A stretch of 17,662 nucleotides of DNA. Source: Acidobacteriaceae bacterium (GTDB taxonomy: Bacteria; Acidobacteriota; Terriglobia; Terriglobales; SbA1). A model generated the notes under the pieces. That model had not been told where the DNA came from. It saw only the letters and a program-made list of their open reading frames with translations, and did not search any database. The stretch spans positions 1-17,662 of the forward strand of contig PLEA01000270.1 in the NCBI GenBank assembly GCA_003136335.1, in the 5' to 3' direction. The position numbers and the translations under genes are program-made. Below are positions 7,058 to 14,872 of this stretch, one piece after another (position 1 is the stretch's first letter; each line of letters starts with the position of its first letter).

Positions 7058-8902
7058 ATGTGCTCTTGGAAAGCGATATTCACGGCAACTCTATTGGCCT
7101 CGATGAGCGCAGCCGGCCAGCAAGCAGCGGATTCACAACCCTCCGCACAGCCGAGTAGAACCAGCGAGGCGCAGACCGGGCAACCGTCCCAGCAAGCGGC
7201 TGATACCACGCCGCCGGCAGCGGCACCGGCGGCCCCGGTACAGCAACCCGCGGCTGCGCCCGCTCCAACCACCATGGACCAGGTCGTGAACCTGTTCATT
7301 GAGCGGGAGCACGCTCTGATCAAGATGCTCTCCAACCGTACTCCCATGGTTGAGACGTACGTGCAGAGTCTAACCTCCGATCCACAACTGGGCTTGGTAC
7401 CCAGCACGGATCACTATTTCCTCGGCCGGATGGATATGGGCGAAACGGCCGAGTGGAAAGATTTTCCGATTGAGGAAAATTCGCGGACGCCGAACCGCTT
7501 GACGGGCGGCTTGCAGAGGCTCTACAAGGTGCAGTATCAGCCCCTGGGCTTCTCGTCGATGGTTTATGCCGACCGCACCGACTTCGATCGGCAGCATTAT
7601 GATTTTCGCTACGTGCGCCGCGAATTTCTGGGCGACGTGCGCTGCCTGGTGTTTGACGTTACCCCGAAGAAGGACGCTGGCAAAGGCCGCTTCATGGGTC
7701 ACATCTGGGTGGAAGATCAGGTTTTCAATATCGTGCGCCTGAACGGAACCTACTCTCCGGCGCGGCGAAACTCGGCCTACTTCCGGATGGACAGCTGGCG
7801 CTTGAACCTGATTCCCAACTATTGGGTGCCCTCCTACATTTATAGCGAGGGAGACGTCTTAGGCGTTCATATGAAGGAATCTCTCAAGGCGCAGACTCGC
7901 ATCTGGGCCTATAACGTCAAAAAGAGCAGCAAGGACGGCGAATTAACGCAGATCCGCGTGGATAGCGTGACGGACCGGAGCGCGACTGCGCAAGATGCGT
8001 CTCCGCTTCAAGCTGAGCGTTTATGGCAGCAGCAGGCGGAAGACGACGCGGTGGACGGCTTGACCAAGAGTGGATTGCTCGCTCCCACTGGCGACGTGGA
8101 CCGGATTCTTCAGACGGTAGTGAATAACCTTGAGCTTACCAACAACATTGACCTGCCGGTGCGCACACGCGTGCTGCTCACTGCACCACTGGAAACTTTC
8201 AGCGTGGGCAACACCATCGTGATCAGCCGTGGGTTGGTGGACGTTTTACCAGATGAGGCCAGCTTGGCTGCGATGCTGGCGCACGAATTGGCACATATCG
8301 TTCTGGGTCACAACATTGGTAGCAAGTTTGCCTTCAGGGATGAGGCGAACCTGGCTTCGGTGCTTGCGCATGGGTTAACACACATCGTGTCCCGTCACAA
8401 CCTGGGCAGTGACTATGAGTTCAACGATGACCCGACTTATCAGAACATCATATTCAAACACAGCCCCGAAGAAGAACAGGCGGCCGACAAGGAGGCGATT
8501 GAGCTGCTGAAGAACTCGCCTTACGCTCAGAAGCTTGACAATCTCGGCTTATTCCTTAAGGCATTGCAGCTGCGGGCTCCGCAACTGACAGCGCTGCTGA
8601 CCACGCACCTGGGCAATCCTCTGGCGGACGGCGGAACGGTGAATCGGCTCTCCGCTTTGGCCAACCAGGGCCCGGCGCTGGACAATGCCAAACTGGATCA
8701 GATTGCGGCATTGCCGTTGGGCGGCCGCGTGAAGGTCAATCCCTGGGATGACACGGCGGAAATGTTGAAAGCGGCTTCGGTCGCCATCACTTCGGCACGC
8801 GACAAGATGCCGTTTGAGGTCACGCCTTTCTTCCCCCGGTTGACACGCTACGGTTCAGCCGCTCCGACTGCGGCTCTGACCACCGCAACAACTAAACAGT
8901 AA
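7058..8902 (+). CDS. Exported M48-family zinc metalloprotease with duplicated HExxH helix
   Basis: This is a 614-residue exported protease. The ATG at 7058 is preferred because GGAG (7045-7048) lies nine bases upstream. An in-frame ATG at 7043 has no such site and would add five residues. Residues 1-20 form a signal peptide, and about 21-70 form a Q/P/A-rich linker. About 75-310 resemble a LolA/outer-membrane-lipoprotein-sorting-like beta domain (GHIWVEDQVFNIVRLNGTYS region). About 355-560 form the M48 peptidase domain. The zinc motif HELAH is at 409-413, and Glu473 in EQAAD is the probable third ligand. Residues 399-427 and 428-456 are tandem copies with 17 of 29 identical residues. In the second copy the motif reads HGLTH, so the catalytic Glu is missing. 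The likely role is periplasmic protein quality control, as in BepA-like M48 enzymes. The duplication may perturb the active-site spacing. Confidence 0.88.
   Translation: MCSWKAIFTATLLASMSAAGQQAADSQPSAQPSRTSEAQTGQPSQQAADTTPPAAAPAAPVQQPAAAPAPTTMDQVVNLFIEREHALIKMLSNRTPMVETYVQSLTSDPQLGLVPSTDHYFLGRMDMGETAEWKDFPIEENSRTPNRLTGGLQRLYKVQYQPLGFSSMVYADRTDFDRQHYDFRYVRREFLGDVRCLVFDVTPKKDAGKGRFMGHIWVEDQVFNIVRLNGTYSPARRNSAYFRMDSWRLNLIPNYWVPSYIYSEGDVLGVHMKESLKAQTRIWAYNVKKSSKDGELTQIRVDSVTDRSATAQDASPLQAERLWQQQAEDDAVDGLTKSGLLAPTGDVDRILQTVVNNLELTNNIDLPVRTRVLLTAPLETFSVGNTIVISRGLVDVLPDEASLAAMLAHELAHIVLGHNIGSKFAFRDEANLASVLAHGLTHIVSRHNLGSDYEFNDDPTYQNIIFKHSPEEEQAADKEAIELLKNSPYAQKLDNLGLFLKALQLRAPQLTALLTTHLGNPLADGGTVNRLSALANQGPALDNAKLDQIAALPLGGRVKVNPWDDTAEMLKAASVAITSARDKMPFEVTPFFPRLTRYGSAAPTAALTTATTKQ
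8252..8425 (+). repeat. Intragenic tandem duplication in the M48 protease (2 x 87 bp)
   Basis: 8252-8338 encodes DEASLAAMLAHELAHIVLGH plus nine residues. 8339-8425 encodes DEANLASVLAHGLTHIVSRH plus nine residues. The two units are the same length, directly adjacent, in frame and share 17 of 29 residues, while their codons have diverged considerably. That points to an old duplication rather than an assembly artefact. The second unit lacks the catalytic Glu of HExxH but keeps both His. Confidence 0.8.
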
Positions 8903-9044
8903 AGCGTATTCTCCACGGACGACCTCGCAACTCGGGATCCTGCGTATTTCTGAATTGCCATGGACTGGCTGTCGAGCGAACACGGCCCATGTTCCGTGGG
9001 CATGTGAAGCACTGCGCGGCACGAATGGGTTGGTCGGCGGTCAT

Positions 9045-9204
9045 GGTGCCAGTCCGAGACCAAAGTACAGCTGATCTAGTTCGGTTCGAGTTCGGCGGCC
9101 CGGCGAAACTGATCAACGGCTTCACCAAATCGGCGCGCGTAATAAAATGGCCAGCCGACCTCCTCGAACGCTATCACAGAGAGAATGGGTCGAGCGACTC
9201 GGCC
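9045..9204 (-). pseudogene. Relic of a TPR-repeat protein, two frameshifts
   Basis: Read on the minus strand, three frames together give AESLDPFS, then VIAFEEVGWPFYYARRFGEA followed by VDQFRRAAELEPN, then DQLYFGLGLA. This is the consensus of one tetratricopeptide unit with the start of the next (W-x-x-x-x-A-R-R-F-x-E-A-V-x-Q-F-R-R-A-x-E-L-E-P-N). Similar segments occur in the TPR tails of Acidobacteriota kinases, cyclases and winged-helix regulators. One frameshift lies near 9178-9185. A second, with an in-frame TAG directly after LEPN, lies near 9080. The rest of the gene is gone. Confidence 0.6.
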
Positions 9205-9384
9205 CCGGAAGCACGGAGACCACGGGGGCTAACAGATTGCACGGAGCGACCCCGTCCGTACAGGGCGGTGATGCAGATGTCTCATGTTTCGCACTGTTGA
9301 GAAACATGAACCTGCATTTCCCTCTGTATCTCTTCCATCTTCGGGCAGTCAAGAATGGAACTAGCAGAACTGAAATCCGCCGAT

Positions 9385-9521
9385 TCCCGAGTGGTCGGCA
9401 ACCCGGAAGTAATCCAGAAACGGGCTTCGGGCCCGGAATGATTTCCGGACTTTCCGTGATCTAGGAGCAGTTCGGCAGTTGAGAATTCAAGTCCAGAATG
9501 TCACGTTCCACAAGCCGACTT
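9385..9521 (+). repeat. Copy D of dispersed hairpin repeat
   Basis: AGAAACGGGCTT at 9416-9427 and AAGCCGACTT at 9512-9521 are the two boxes of the family, here separated by 84 bases instead of the shorter spacing in copies B and E. Between them CCGGAA-TGAT-TTCCGG (9433-9448) is a perfect 6-bp hairpin. GTGGTCGGCAACCCGGAA (9391-9408) upstream resembles GTGGTCGAACCGGAA in copy C. Confidence 0.55.
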
Positions 9522-9724
9522 CCCAGTACTGATTCTCCGGAGCCCATCTGGATTACATCCTGATCGCCGACAAGAACTAAGCCGCTAGCGCGACGGAGGC
9601 TGCGCCCTTCGGGAATCGGAACATTTCGAAAGAGATTGAGATAGTGTGGAGCACAGAGAAAGGAGATTCCTGTGACTTGTCTACGCACGTGGGAGTCAGA
9701 ACAATTGGAAGCAGCGTACACCGT

Positions 9725-9844
9725 TCACTGCATCCCATGCATTTTCAGAAAAAGATGCCATAACCACCTGCCTCCTCCAAAGACGAGTGCGGCAGTAATC
9801 AGGATTACAACGACGAGCGTGACAAGAGAAGATTTCTTACTCAT
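9725..9844 (-). CDS. 39-residue single-TM protein coupled to the ABC permease
   Basis: This is a small membrane protein that I do not recognise as a named family. It starts MSKKSS, has one hydrophobic helix (about residues 7-24, LVTLVVVILITAALVFGG) and ends with an aromatic and basic tail, RWLWHLFLKMHGMQ. The basic amino end suggests an N-in orientation. The ATG (9844-9842) overlaps the end of the permease gene by eight bases, and GGGAGG (9859-9854) lies nine bases upstream of it, a strong ribosome-binding site inside the permease coding sequence. Overlap, spacing and a plausible membrane protein together support a real gene that is translated with the ABC operon. It may be an accessory subunit of the transporter or a link to the adjacent kinase; that is inference. 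Confidence 0.72.
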   Translation of the reverse strand: MSKKSSLVTLVVVILITAALVFGGGRWLWHLFLKMHGMQ

Positions 9845-12248
9845 ACGTAAGTGCCTCCCGCACCGTGATTTTTGACGCCGACCACGCAGGCAGAAAACTG
9901 GCAACCGCAGACAAGCAAACCGACACGATAAGCCAAATAAACAAGCCCTGAAGTTGAAATACAAAGTCCAGTGCGCTGTTGAACATCAGCCTGACCAGAG
10001 CATCACCGACGAACTTGCTGACCGGCCAGGCGGCCAGCGCGGCAAGCGCCCAGCTCAGCACCCCAACCACTACGCCCTCTGTGACAATAATCAGCCAAAC
10101 AGTCGAGGACCTGGCGCCAATCGCGCGTATCACTCCCATTTCCCGGCGGCGTTCCATCACGTTCAGGCTCATCGTGGTTGCCAGCCCCAGGCCACCAACC
10201 GCCATGATGATGCCTGATATGACAACCAGGATCACATAGATCATCAGCATGTGCTGGTCAACAGCAAAGCGGAAATCAACCTGGCTGGTGCTGCCCAGAA
10301 TGCGCACGCCTTCCTGTTTCAGGCTGCGTTCAAGATTGTCCTTGACGGAGTTGATGGAGACGGTCTTGTCCAGGACCAGAAAGGCGTTTGTACGCATTCC
10401 CGGATGGCGTTGATCCATGAAGGCCTGCGGGATATAAGCGACGGGAGGAGAGAAAAAGAATTCTCGCGCAATTCCGACCACGTGCCATGAAGTCAACTCC
10501 GGTCCCATGCGGAAAGACACAATGCTCCCCACTTTCATCTGCAGGGATGTTGTGGCCAGTGACGTGTTGACTACAACGGCATCAACGTCGCCGGGCAGCA
10601 GATCACGCCCTTCTACAATCTCCAGTCTGATCATCTTTGTGCCGGAGGGCACGGCCATTACAGAAAAGCGTTCACCACCCAGCGTGTTACCTCCGTACCG
10701 GCCACCTCCAGGATGCGGCGCGAGTAGTCCCTCTGAGATAGACCAACTTTCACTTCGGACTACACCGGGTGTGTTCTTGATGGCACGTTCGATCTGCTCC
10801 GACGGGTACGCGCCCCCGAAGGCAATCTTTAAGTCGTACTTCTCGGAACCAAACCAGTGGTCAATCGTTTTGATCATTGAGGCCCGGATGTTGATGCCCG
10901 ACATGAAGAAGATGCCCCCCGCGGCCAGAGTCATCAGCGTCAGCACCAATCGTGTGCGCCGCCGGAAACTATTGCGAATGGCAAGCAGGAGCGGGCGGGA
11001 CCGTCCTCCTACCCCTGCGAGCATGCGGTCGAACATGCTGGAGCCGAAAGTGTTGCGCGAGACCCCAAAGTCGGCGAGGGCTTCCCGAACTGAAATCGCG
11101 CTGCCTTTCCAAACCGGGTAGGCGGCAGCCAGAAGCGGGACGACCAGGCCCACAGTGACGGCCCACAGGTAAACCCACAGAGGCACGGCAAAGCTGCCGA
11201 TATCGAAATTGAGCAGAACGGCCAGAGCACGGCACAGAGCGCGGCTGCCTAAAATACCCAGGGGAAGAGCAATTGAAAGTGCGGCAATTCCCAGCAGCAG
11301 CGCCTGGCTAAAGTAAATCCGGGCTACTTGCCAGCGTGTCCCGCCAATCGCTTTCATCACTCCGATTTGCCGGACCTGCGAAGCCATCATGCCCATGAGC
11401 AGATTCACTACAAGAATTCCGCTCAGAATCAATACAAAGAAACCGAAGCTGGACATGGTCACCAGCAAGAGGCCCATAAGGTCGGCATGCGGGTGCTTGC
11501 CCGGACGAGGAATATCAACGCGACGAACGCTGTTGCCGCGGCTTTCCACCAGATTCTTTACGTCCTGGGCGACACCGCGAATGTGTTGTTCGTCAAGCCG
11601 GTTTTCCGCGACCACGATGTTCAACTGGTCCAGATAGGGTTGTTCGCCCAGCCGGGCAAGCGTGTCCAAGGTGATGTAGCCGTAGACACTGTTCTCCATG
11701 CGCGCCTGGGGCTGGCCGACATCATGCACGCCGCCGCTCACGCGCAGTGTTTGTTCCTTCCCCTGGCCAATCCTAATTGTCATCGTGTCGCCGATCTTCG
11801 CACGCGCCACCCGAAAGGCGTCTCTCTCAATCAGCATTTCTCCAGTGGCTGGAGGCCAAGCGCCTTGCTCCGGTACGAACTTGTTGACGCGGACATTGCC
11901 ATAGTCCTTCACCACAAAAATCACCAGATTGCGCCACACGGCTGACCCAGTCTTGATCTGGCCTTCCAGGACTCTCCGTGCCTCCGCGTCGCTCACATCG
12001 CGGCCGGCGAGCACAGCAGAGATCAGAGCGTCATCCACTGCGTCGGTGTGCAAAGTAGCTGAGGCCGGATTCGTTGCGAGATATCCTCTGTCCAATTCCC
12101 GTGTGAGTACTGCATACGCGGAAAGAACGGCGGCAAAGCCCGTGATTCCAATCGCGATCGCCAGCACCACCAGGGCTGTCCGAGTGCTTTCCTGCCAGAA
12201 ATCACGAATCGTTTTTTTCCAGAGTGGGCTTTGCCAGGGAGCGGTCAT
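9837..12248 (-). CDS. ABC transporter permease, two FtsX/MacB-type domains
   Basis: This is an 803-residue inner-membrane permease of the type VII (MacB/LolCE/FtsX) ABC family. It carries two fused FtsX modules. The first has a helix at about 22-45, a long extracytoplasmic domain, then three helices at about 265-290, 315-340 and 360-385, ending in AISVREAL. The second has a helix at about 436-458, another large extracytoplasmic domain, then three helices at about 665-690, 715-740 and 765-785, ending in [26 protein letters not shown] and [19 protein letters not shown] are the cytoplasmic coupling segments that contact the ATPase. The ATG overlaps the ATPase stop (ATGA, 12245-12248), and the 3' end overlaps the small membrane gene. 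Such transporters extrude or extract lipoproteins, peptides or antibiotics by mechanotransmission. No adaptor or outer-membrane channel gene is in the window, so the substrate is unknown. Confidence 0.9.
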   Translation of the reverse strand: MTAPWQSPLWKKTIRDFWQESTRTALVVLAIAIGITGFAAVLSAYAVLTRELDRGYLATNPASATLHTDAVDDALISAVLAGRDVSDAEARRVLEGQIKTGSAVWRNLVIFVVKDYGNVRVNKFVPEQGAWPPATGEMLIERDAFRVARAKIGDTMTIRIGQGKEQTLRVSGGVHDVGQPQARMENSVYGYITLDTLARLGEQPYLDQLNIVVAENRLDEQHIRGVAQDVKNLVESRGNSVRRVDIPRPGKHPHADLMGLLLVTMSSFGFFVLILSGILVVNLLMGMMASQVRQIGVMKAIGGTRWQVARIYFSQALLLGIAALSIALPLGILGSRALCRALAVLLNFDIGSFAVPLWVYLWAVTVGLVVPLLAAAYPVWKGSAISVREALADFGVSRNTFGSSMFDRMLAGVGGRSRPLLLAIRNSFRRRTRLVLTLMTLAAGGIFFMSGINIRASMIKTIDHWFGSEKYDLKIAFGGAYPSEQIERAIKNTPGVVRSESWSISEGLLAPHPGGGRYGGNTLGGERFSVMAVPSGTKMIRLEIVEGRDLLPGDVDAVVVNTSLATTSLQMKVGSIVSFRMGPELTSWHVVGIAREFFFSPPVAYIPQAFMDQRHPGMRTNAFLVLDKTVSINSVKDNLERSLKQEGVRILGSTSQVDFRFAVDQHMLMIYVILVVISGIIMAVGGLGLATTMSLNVMERRREMGVIRAIGARSSTVWLIIVTEGVVVGVLSWALAALAAWPVSKFVGDALVRLMFNSALDFVFQLQGLFIWLIVSVCLSAVASFLPAWSASKITVREALTYE

Positions 12249-12952
12249 CGGCGGCCCTCGGGCACTTCTGCGGGAGTGGGCGCCATGGCGGATGCCAGAC
12301 TGCCGTCCGTCACTTCGACTTTGCGGTCCGCCAGGCGCGTGATGTCGCGTTCGTGCGTGGCAATCACCACCGTTGTGCCCGAACTCGCCAGCGCGCGAAA
12401 GAGGTCAAGCACGGCGGTGGCCGTCACGGAATCCAGGTTGCCCGTGGGCTCGTCAGCCAGAATGACCGGCGGATCGTTAGCGAGGGCGCGCGCGATCGCG
12501 GCCCGCTGCTGTTCGCCCCCGGAGAGAGCCGAAGGCAGTTTGTCCGCTTGCGGCGCCACACCGACGCGGTCCAGGAGATCCAACGCGCGTTTCCGGCGCT
12601 CCCGGACGGGATAAGTCCGGCAAAAATCCATGGGCAGCATGACGTTCTCCGCCACCGTCAATGTGGGCAGCAATTGAAAAAACTGGAACACAAACCCCAC
12701 ATTGCGGCCACGCCAGGCAGCCAGACGGCTCTGGTCCAAACCCTGAATGGCTGTTCCGCCAACCTCCACCGTGCCGGATGTTGGGAAGTCAATGCCGCCC
12801 AGCAGGTTGAGTAGTGTTGATTTACCGCTCCCCGATTTGCCAACGATGGCCACAAATTCGCCGGCAGCGATTTGCAGATCAATGTTTCGCAGGGCGACGA
12901 ACTCTCCGGCCGGCGTATGGTAAATTTTGCTGAGACCTCGGAGCTTGATCAT
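12245..12952 (-). CDS. ABC transporter ATP-binding protein (MacB/LolD type)
   Basis: This is a 235-residue cytoplasmic ATPase that powers the permease encoded directly downstream. Walker [10 protein letters not shown] is at 38-46, the Q-loop is at Gln90 ([10 protein letters not shown]), the signature LSGGEQQ is at 143-149, and Walker B VILADE is at 163-168 followed by PTGNLDS. The switch His is in IATHE. The FQFFQLLP and PTGNLDS strings are typical of the LolD/MacB/FtsE subfamily. All catalytic residues are present and the length is normal. The gene is first in a three-gene operon with a 4-base overlap to the permease. No Shine-Dalgarno precedes the ATG. A possible -10 (TACTAT, 12965-12960) would place the transcript start almost at the start codon, suggesting a leaderless message. 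A regulator-type operator lies just upstream. Confidence 0.93.
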   Translation of the reverse strand: MIKLRGLSKIYHTPAGEFVALRNIDLQIAAGEFVAIVGKSGSGKSTLLNLLGGIDFPTSGTVEVGGTAIQGLDQSRLAAWRGRNVGFVFQFFQLLPTLTVAENVMLPMDFCRTYPVRERRKRALDLLDRVGVAPQADKLPSALSGGEQQRAAIARALANDPPVILADEPTGNLDSVTATAVLDLFRALASSGTTVVIATHERDITRLADRKVEVTDGSLASAMAPTPAEVPEGRR

Positions 12953-12959
12953 GTTTCCG

Positions 12960-12965
12960 ATAGTA
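12960..12965 (-). promoter_or_regulatory. Candidate -10 element of the ABC operon
   Basis: TACTAT on the minus strand matches TATAAT at four of six bases. It lies nine bases downstream of the operator half-site that faces this operon, and the -35 position (GGAACG) is covered by the operator. This is the layout of promoters activated by OmpR/PhoB-type regulators. Initiation about seven bases downstream would give a leaderless mRNA, in keeping with the missing ribosome-binding site. Confidence 0.35.
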
Positions 12966-12974
12966 GGGAACCAT

Positions 12975-13017
12975 GGCTGAATCGTTCCTGAATGTGGCGT
13001 TCAGGCTGCGTTCAGCC
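12975..13017. promoter_or_regulatory. Symmetric double operator for the response regulator
   Basis: On the plus strand TTCAGG-ctgcg-TTCAGCC occupies 13000-13017. On the minus strand TTCAGG-aacga-TTCAGCC occupies 12992-12975. All 13 motif bases and the 5-base spacer length are the same, and the two copies are separated by TGTGGCG (12993-12999). Direct repeats with an 11-bp period are the usual binding pattern of OmpR/PhoB-family regulators. Each copy faces one of the divergent operons. The regulator encoded at 13055-13717 is the obvious binder, which is inference. Confidence 0.75.
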
Positions 13018-13054
13018 TGGTTCGCGTTTCCTAAGACAGAACGCAGGAGGCGAT

Positions 13055-13717
13055 TTGCGGATCCTGGTGGTGGAAGACGAGGCATCACTCGCCAGGCAGC
13101 TTGCGACCGCTCTGGGCCATGCTGGTTATGCCGTGGACTGCGCTGCCGATGGAGAGCGCGCCCACATCCTCGGACACGACGAAGAGTACGATGCCGTGGT
13201 GCTGGACCTTGGGCTACCCAAGATGGATGGCTTAACCGTCCTCCGCCGATGGCGCGAAGCCGGTCTCGCTGTGCCGGTGCTGGTGCTGACGGCGCGAGGA
13301 AGCTGGCACGAAAAGGTCACGGGCATTGATACTGGCGCCGACGACTACATGGCCAAGCCCTTCCGCATGGAGGAATTGCTTGCCCGATTGCGCGCCCTCA
13401 TCCGGCGCGCCAGTCGGCAAGTCAATCCCGAACTGAGGTGTGGCACCCTGCTCCTGGACCCGCGAGCGGGGAAGGTAACCGTGGATGGTGCCATCGTACG
13501 ATTGACCAGCCACGAATTTCGCGTGCTGTCTTACCTTATGCATCACCCCGACCGCGTGGTCTCACAGAGCGAACTGACGGAGCACATCTACGCCCAGAGC
13601 TTTGATCGCGATTCGAACACGGTTGAAGTCTTCGTCGCCCGCCTGCGGCGGAAGCTGGGGCCTTCTTTCATTGAGACGGTGCGAGGGCTGGGTTATCGCA
13701 TGAAGGCTGATTCATGA
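13055..13717 (+). CDS. OmpR/PhoB-family response regulator (TTG start)
   Basis: This is a 220-residue DNA-binding response regulator and partner of the kinase that follows. The receiver domain (1-115) has the acidic pair Glu7/Asp8, the phosphoacceptor Asp51 in VVLDLGLPKMDG, Thr79 and Lys101 in KPF. Residues of about 125-218 form a winged-helix output domain (TSHEFRVLSYLMHHPDRVVS, then RDSNTVEVFVARLRRKLG). The overall look is that of the PhoP/QseB branch. The start is a TTG: AGGAGG (13045-13050) lies four bases upstream, and it begins the canonical string RILVVEDE. A longer in-frame ATG at 12992 would run through the operator and add residues not seen in the family. The stop overlaps the kinase start by four bases (ATGA, 13714-13717). 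It probably autoregulates and controls the divergent ABC operon through the operator at 12975-13017. Confidence 0.92.
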   Translation: MRILVVEDEASLARQLATALGHAGYAVDCAADGERAHILGHDEEYDAVVLDLGLPKMDGLTVLRRWREAGLAVPVLVLTARGSWHEKVTGIDTGADDYMAKPFRMEELLARLRALIRRASRQVNPELRCGTLLLDPRAGKVTVDGAIVRLTSHEFRVLSYLMHHPDRVVSQSELTEHIYAQSFDRDSNTVEVFVARLRRKLGPSFIETVRGLGYRMKADS

Positions 13718-14703
13718 ACTGGCTGCGCTCTTTCCGCTGGCGCATTCTTTCGGGCGCTTTTTTCTGGACGCTTGGGCTGATTCCGGTTGGGTATTTGGTA
13801 TTTGTTGCCGTCCACTACCGAAGCCGCGGGCGAATTACTCTACCTTCCGTTGCAACAGGAACAACCTTGGTTTTTGCGTTTTTCTGCCTGCTGGCGGGGA
13901 TCTGGCAGATTCGCGCCGGACTCGCACCCTTTGGCCGTTTGCGCAGACAATTGTCCGGCGTGCGTGATGGCTCCGGCCGCAGGATCGAAGGGACATATCC
14001 AATCGAAGTGCAGCCGTTGGTGAACGATCTTAATTCCTTACTGGAGCACCGTGAGCAGATCGTCCGGAGGGCGCTGGCGAAGGCCGGCGATCTGGCGCAC
14101 GGTTTGAAGACACCGCTGGCAGTGCTGGCACAGGAAGCGGACCGTGTGGAAGCCGAAGGGCAGCCCGAAGTAGCCGCTTCCATCCACCACCAGATAGAAC
14201 GGATGCGCCGCCAAGTTGACTATCATCTGGCGCACGCACGCGCCGCTGGCTTCGGCGGGACGCCAGGCGCCCACTGCGTGGTCTTGGTTTCAGCCGAGGG
14301 ACTTTCGCGCACGCTGCTTCGGATTTATGCCGCCCGCGGACTTGATATTGAGGTGGACGTTTCTCCCGAACACTCGATTCGAGGCCAGCGCGAAGACATG
14401 GATGAGATGCTGGGGAATCTGCTGGATAACGCATGCAAATGGGCCAGGTCAGCTGTCCGCGTGCAATCGTTGCGGGAAAATGGCAGTATCGTCATTCTCG
14501 TTGATGACGATGGACCGGGTATTGTCCCGGAGATGCGCGATGTAGTCCTTCAACGGGGAGTCCGCGCCGACGAAGCGGCACCTGGCTCCGGTCTTGGCTT
14601 GTCTATCGTGCGTGATCTTGCCGAGGTGTACGGTGGCACCATCTCTCTAGAGAACTCTCCCATGGGCGGCCTGCGCGCGCGACTTCAGCTGCCTGCTTCC
14701 TAG
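13714..14703 (+). CDS. Sensor histidine kinase with minimal extracytoplasmic loop
   Basis: This is a 329-residue membrane histidine kinase, partner of the upstream regulator. Two transmembrane helices (about 12-33 and 46-66) are joined by only about 12 residues (34-45, HYRSRGRITLPS), so there is no room for a periplasmic sensor domain. A short HAMP-like linker (about 67-115) leads to the phosphoacceptor His129 in LAHGLKTPL, an H-box form like that of PhoQ/QseC kinases. The ATP-binding domain has the N-box Asn235/Asn239 (NLLDN), G1 DDDGPG at 264-269 and G2 GSGLGL at 291-296. All catalytic motifs are intact. It is translationally coupled to the regulator and divergent from an FtsX-type ABC operon. 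Loopless kinases often take their signal inside the membrane or from a partner transporter; that role is inferred here from layout. Confidence 0.92.
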   Translation: MNWLRSFRWRILSGAFFWTLGLIPVGYLVFVAVHYRSRGRITLPSVATGTTLVFAFFCLLAGIWQIRAGLAPFGRLRRQLSGVRDGSGRRIEGTYPIEVQPLVNDLNSLLEHREQIVRRALAKAGDLAHGLKTPLAVLAQEADRVEAEGQPEVAASIHHQIERMRRQVDYHLAHARAAGFGGTPGAHCVVLVSAEGLSRTLLRIYAARGLDIEVDVSPEHSIRGQREDMDEMLGNLLDNACKWARSAVRVQSLRENGSIVILVDDDGPGIVPEMRDVVLQRGVRADEAAPGSGLGLSIVRDLAEVYGGTISLENSPMGGLRARLQLPAS

Positions 14704-14767
14704 GTCCATACCTGGATGTGCGGCATTCCGAGGAGGCGGCAAGAGGTCCAACTCGGACTTGGGCAGG

Positions 14768-14830
14768 ATTAATACCAAGAAACGGGCTTGGGAGAAATCA
14801 ATGGCGATGTCCTCGAAGCCGACTTGTCAT
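14768..14830 (+). repeat. Copy E of dispersed hairpin repeat, in a convergent spacer
   Basis: AGAAACGGGCTT (14778-14789) and AAGCCGACTT (14816-14825) are the two family boxes. TCCTCGAAGCCGACTT at 14810-14825 is identical to 3192-3207. The boxes are inverted relative to each other and could pair across a loop of about 20 bases. The copy lies in the 169-bp spacer between the kinase and GH43 stop codons, where a bidirectional transcript end would be expected. No separate T-tailed terminator was seen. Confidence 0.65.
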
Positions 14831-14872
14831 TACTTATTTTGCTGCAGTGCAGTCCGGCGCTCAAGGCGCTTC

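Larger units (their letters stand above)
8903..9724. other. Decayed spacer downstream of the protease and the ABC operon
   Basis: This is a convergent spacer between the protease gene and the three-gene ABC operon. No intact gene was recognised. It holds a frameshifted TPR relic (9045-9204, minus) and repeat copy D (about 9385-9521). An 86-codon open frame at 9461-9721 (minus) overlaps the repeat and has no recognisable product. No clear intrinsic terminator was found for either operon. Confidence 0.55.

Noticed and set aside
9079..9092. GGTTCGAG, similar to a tRNA T-loop
   Set aside because: The flanking bases cannot form the 5-bp T stem, no acceptor or anticodon arm is present, and the bases encode part of a TPR relic on the other strand.
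9461..9721. 86-codon open frame on the minus strand
   Set aside because: It overlaps repeat copy D, has no ribosome-binding site or recognised motif, and its composition is not protein-like enough to support a gene.
10507..11121. 204-codon open frame on the plus strand
   Set aside because: It is antisense to the ABC permease, whose motifs are continuous; no independent support.
12992..13054. ATG at 12992 as the response-regulator start
   Set aside because: It lies inside the operator, has no Shine-Dalgarno and would add residues before the canonical RILVVEDE start; the TTG at 13055 has AGGAGG four bases upstream.
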